The notes under the pieces were generated by a model. That model made no database searches, had not been told where the DNA came from, and worked only from the letters and a program-made list of their open reading frames with translations. Positions 14,134 to 15,698 of a stretch of 15,698 nt of DNA are shown one piece after another. The DNA is from Puniceicoccales bacterium (GTDB lineage: Bacteria > Verrucomicrobiota > Verrucomicrobiia > Opitutales > LL51), in NCBI GenBank assembly GCA_031267435.1, contig JAIRZB010000087.1:1-15698 (forward strand), given 5' to 3'. Numbering within the stretch: the stretch's first letter is position 1; each line of letters starts with the position of its first letter. Both the position numbers and the translations under genes were made by a program.

Positions 14134-15204
14134 TCATTCGCTCAAAATTACCACATCTTCTGGCAACACCCAAGCGTAGATTCCGTAACGTTCCGTTTGG
14201 GTCATATGGCAGGGATTCAGTTCCGAAATCCTTAGTTGCACGCCATTTTTTTCAAACAAATAGTGGGCAACTTCTCCAAAATACGTCGAATGTCCAATCA
14301 TACCTTCCACACAATTTTCTTCCATGGGCAAACTTTCCAGCCTAATACTTTCCGGCCGGATCAAGACTTTTACATTTTTACCTTCCTGGATTTTATCATC
14401 TTGAGCATCGATCATGCCGCGAAAATTACCGATTTTTGTTCGCACAAAGGCTTCATCGACATCCTTGCGAATAACGACGCCGTCGATAATATTTGTTTCG
14501 CCGATAAAATTTGCTACAAAACAATTGTTAGGCCGCTTATAAAGTTCTAACGGCAGACCAATTTGACCGATATTACCCTTATCAAGTACGGCAATGCGAT
14601 CCGCAATGGACAGCGCTTCCTTTTGATCATGGGTTACATAGATGGAGGTCAGGTGATAATCTTTACAGATGCGGCGAATTTCCGTACGCATTTCATTACG
14701 CAGTTGGGCATCGAGATTAGAGAGCGGTTCATCGAGTAATAGGCAGCGTGGGCGGACTACGAGTGCTCGAGCTAAGGCAACGCGTTGCTGTTGGCCACCG
14801 GATAGTTCATTAGGTTTACGGAATGCGTAGGGTAACATCTGGACACTTTCCAAGGCTTCTCCGACACTTTGAGCAATTTCTATTTTTTTCATTTTTTTTT
14901 GTTGGAGGCCGAAGGCGACATTTTGTTCAACGGTCATATGAGGCCAAAGGGCATAGCTTTGGAAGACCATACCTGTTTTTCGTTTATGGGGTGGCAATTT
15001 TGTCACTTCTTTTTCGCCGAAGAATATTTTTCCAGAATCGGCGAAATAGAAACCGGCGATGGTACGCAACAGCGTAGTTTTGCCGCAGCCGCTTGGTCCC
15101 AGCAAAAAAAACAATTCTCCGGCTTCGATATGCAGGTCGATGTGATTCAAAACGACATTTCCCTGGAACTGTTTCACCAAATTGTTAATGGTTATTTCTA
15201 TCAT
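14134..15204 (-). CDS. ABC transporter ATP-binding protein, FbpC/PotA/UgpC-type importer
   Basis: Cytoplasmic ATPase of an importer. From ATG 15204 (356 aa): Walker A GPSGCGKT (about 36-43), Q-loop VFQSYALWP (Gln82), signature LSGGQQQR (about 134-141), Walker B CLLLDEPLSNLD (about 154-165), H-loop YVTHDQKEA (His192) and a C-terminal TOBE-like domain with VKVLIRPESIRL. A TTG at 15228 in frame would add eight residues (MPQVLIGQ); the family usually starts close to MIEITINNLVKQF, so the ATG is preferred, though no good ribosome site precedes it. It is the first gene of the run with the solute-binding protein. The partner permease is not between or after these genes in the window, which is unusual. 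Confidence 0.93.
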   Translation of the reverse strand: MIEITINNLVKQFQGNVVLNHIDLHIEAGELFFLLGPSGCGKTTLLRTIAGFYFADSGKIFFGEKEVTKLPPHKRKTGMVFQSYALWPHMTVEQNVAFGLQQKKMKKIEIAQSVGEALESVQMLPYAFRKPNELSGGQQQRVALARALVVRPRCLLLDEPLSNLDAQLRNEMRTEIRRICKDYHLTSIYVTHDQKEALSIADRIAVLDKGNIGQIGLPLELYKRPNNCFVANFIGETNIIDGVVIRKDVDEAFVRTKIGNFRGMIDAQDDKIQEGKNVKVLIRPESIRLESLPMEENCVEGMIGHSTYFGEVAHYLFEKNGVQLRISELNPCHMTQTERYGIYAWVLPEDVVILSE

Positions 15205-15339
15205 CTGGCCAATTAGAACTTGGGGCAAAAATTCATTCTGTCAAAAATTATTTCAAATAAAATGATTTGGAGAATTTCAATTTCCGGAAGACATCATTTA
15301 AATTGGTACAGATAGCAACGGAAAGTGACGAAAATTTAA

Positions 15340-15433
15340 TTTTAACGCGCCGCTTGCTCCCACCCTTTACCTGTCAGCCTTGGACGTTTCGGCTTCGCTG
15401 TCAAGTTGTTTTTCGAAAAATAATCTCCCGAAT
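15340..15433 (+). repeat. Dispersed repeat, copy 2
   Basis: Aligns with copy 3 (offset about 205 bp) over its whole length with scattered substitutions: TTTAACGCGCCGCTTGCTCC, CTGTCAGCCTTGGACG, GGCTTCGCTGTCAAG, GAAAAATAATCTCCCGAAT. Similarity fades after 15433. Its complementary strand carries TTGACA (15404-15399), also kept in copies 1 and 3. Confidence 0.85.
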
Positions 15434-15547
15434 CTGGCAGAATTTGGGTCGTTCGAGGGCAGTAGAATAGTATGCGGCGGAGCTACATAAGCGCTGGAAA
15501 ATTTGTCATATTAGGTCGGCTCAGGATCGGCGAAACATAAAGATCAT

Positions 15548-15666
15548 AAACGTGCCGCTTGCTCCCACTCTCTATCTGTTAGCCTTGGGCGATTTGGCTG
15601 CATTGTCAAGATGTTTTCTGGAAAATAATTTTCCGGAATGAATTTTAGAAAAAATAAAAATATTTT
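15548..15666 (+). repeat. Dispersed repeat, copy 3
   Basis: Shares CGTGCCGCTTGCTCCCA, GTTAGCCTTGGGCGATT, GGCTGCATTGTCAAGATG and GGAAAATAATTTTCCGGAAT with copy 2, and the A-rich tail (AAAAATAAAAATATTT) with copy 4. It is the fullest copy, so it is the best consensus seed. Confidence 0.85.
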
Positions 15667-15698
15667 GTAGTTTTTCCTTGACATGATTTGCGAATTCA

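Larger units (their letters stand above)
15205..15698. other. Intergenic region upstream of the ABC genes
   Basis: No gene is seen. It holds two direct copies of the dispersed repeat (15340, 15548). A TTGACA (minus strand, 15243-15238) lies about 35 nt before the ATPase ATG, but no TATAAT-like box is at the right spacing. A plus-strand TTGACA at 15678 points out of the window. Confidence 0.6.

Noticed and set aside
15678..15698. Plus-strand promoter at the window end
   Set aside because: TTGACA is present, but no -10 box fits in the remaining bases, so it cannot be judged.

Overview
This window looks like a metagenomic or symbiont contig from a moderately AT-rich, Gram-negative-type bacterium. 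The gene set (SecA, ClpX, DedA, transketolase, RuvX, RuvA, an iron-type ABC importer) is housekeeping. The SecA has a long insertion after its DEAD-type motif, a Cys-Ala variant in its RGR motif and no C-terminal zinc finger, which would fit a Verrucomicrobiota/PVC- or Bacteroidota-like lineage. That placement is inference only.

Layout: (a) Bases 1 to about 650 are much more GC-rich than the rest. They read as a real protein on the minus strand, an extracellular repeat protein with Pro/Glu-rich linkers and a poly-Gly run. The long plus-strand ORF across the same bases is a Ser/Thr/Ala-rich shadow. At about 602-650 a (CCG)n tract fuses this to the poly-Pro N-terminus of a plus-strand Pro-rich/coiled-coil protein ending at 1744. 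The simplest reading is a chimeric assembly join in a low-complexity tract. (b) 1745-2108 is a convergent intergenic region with a terminator hairpin and a tandem array of about 11 hairpin units of 20 bp whose stems change in a compensatory way. (c) 2109-7447 is a tightly overlapping minus-strand operon secA-clpX-TPR protein. (d) dedA (7557-8144) lies upstream. secA and dedA are each preceded by the same 35-bp element containing TTGGCA, a probable shared promoter. (e) tkt (8593-10569) is followed by an intergenic region holding two oppositely oriented copies of a ~115-bp dispersed repeat. (f) ruvX and ruvA abut. They are separated from the ABC substrate-binding protein by a ~335-bp cluster of about twelve GC-rich perfect hairpins, which also supplies the last codons and stop of the binding protein. 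(g) The ABC ATPase lies upstream of the binding protein, and the last ~490 bp hold two more copies of the dispersed repeat. No permease gene is visible.

Working together: secA (protein export), clpX (unfoldase) and the TPR protein are probably co-transcribed. The ATPase, binding protein, ruvA and ruvX lie in one direction with stop/start contacts, interrupted only by the hairpin cluster. The main novelty is in the non-coding DNA: three unrelated classes of repeat or hairpin DNA occupy nearly every gap between genes or operons. I saw no tRNA, rRNA, CRISPR array or transposase.
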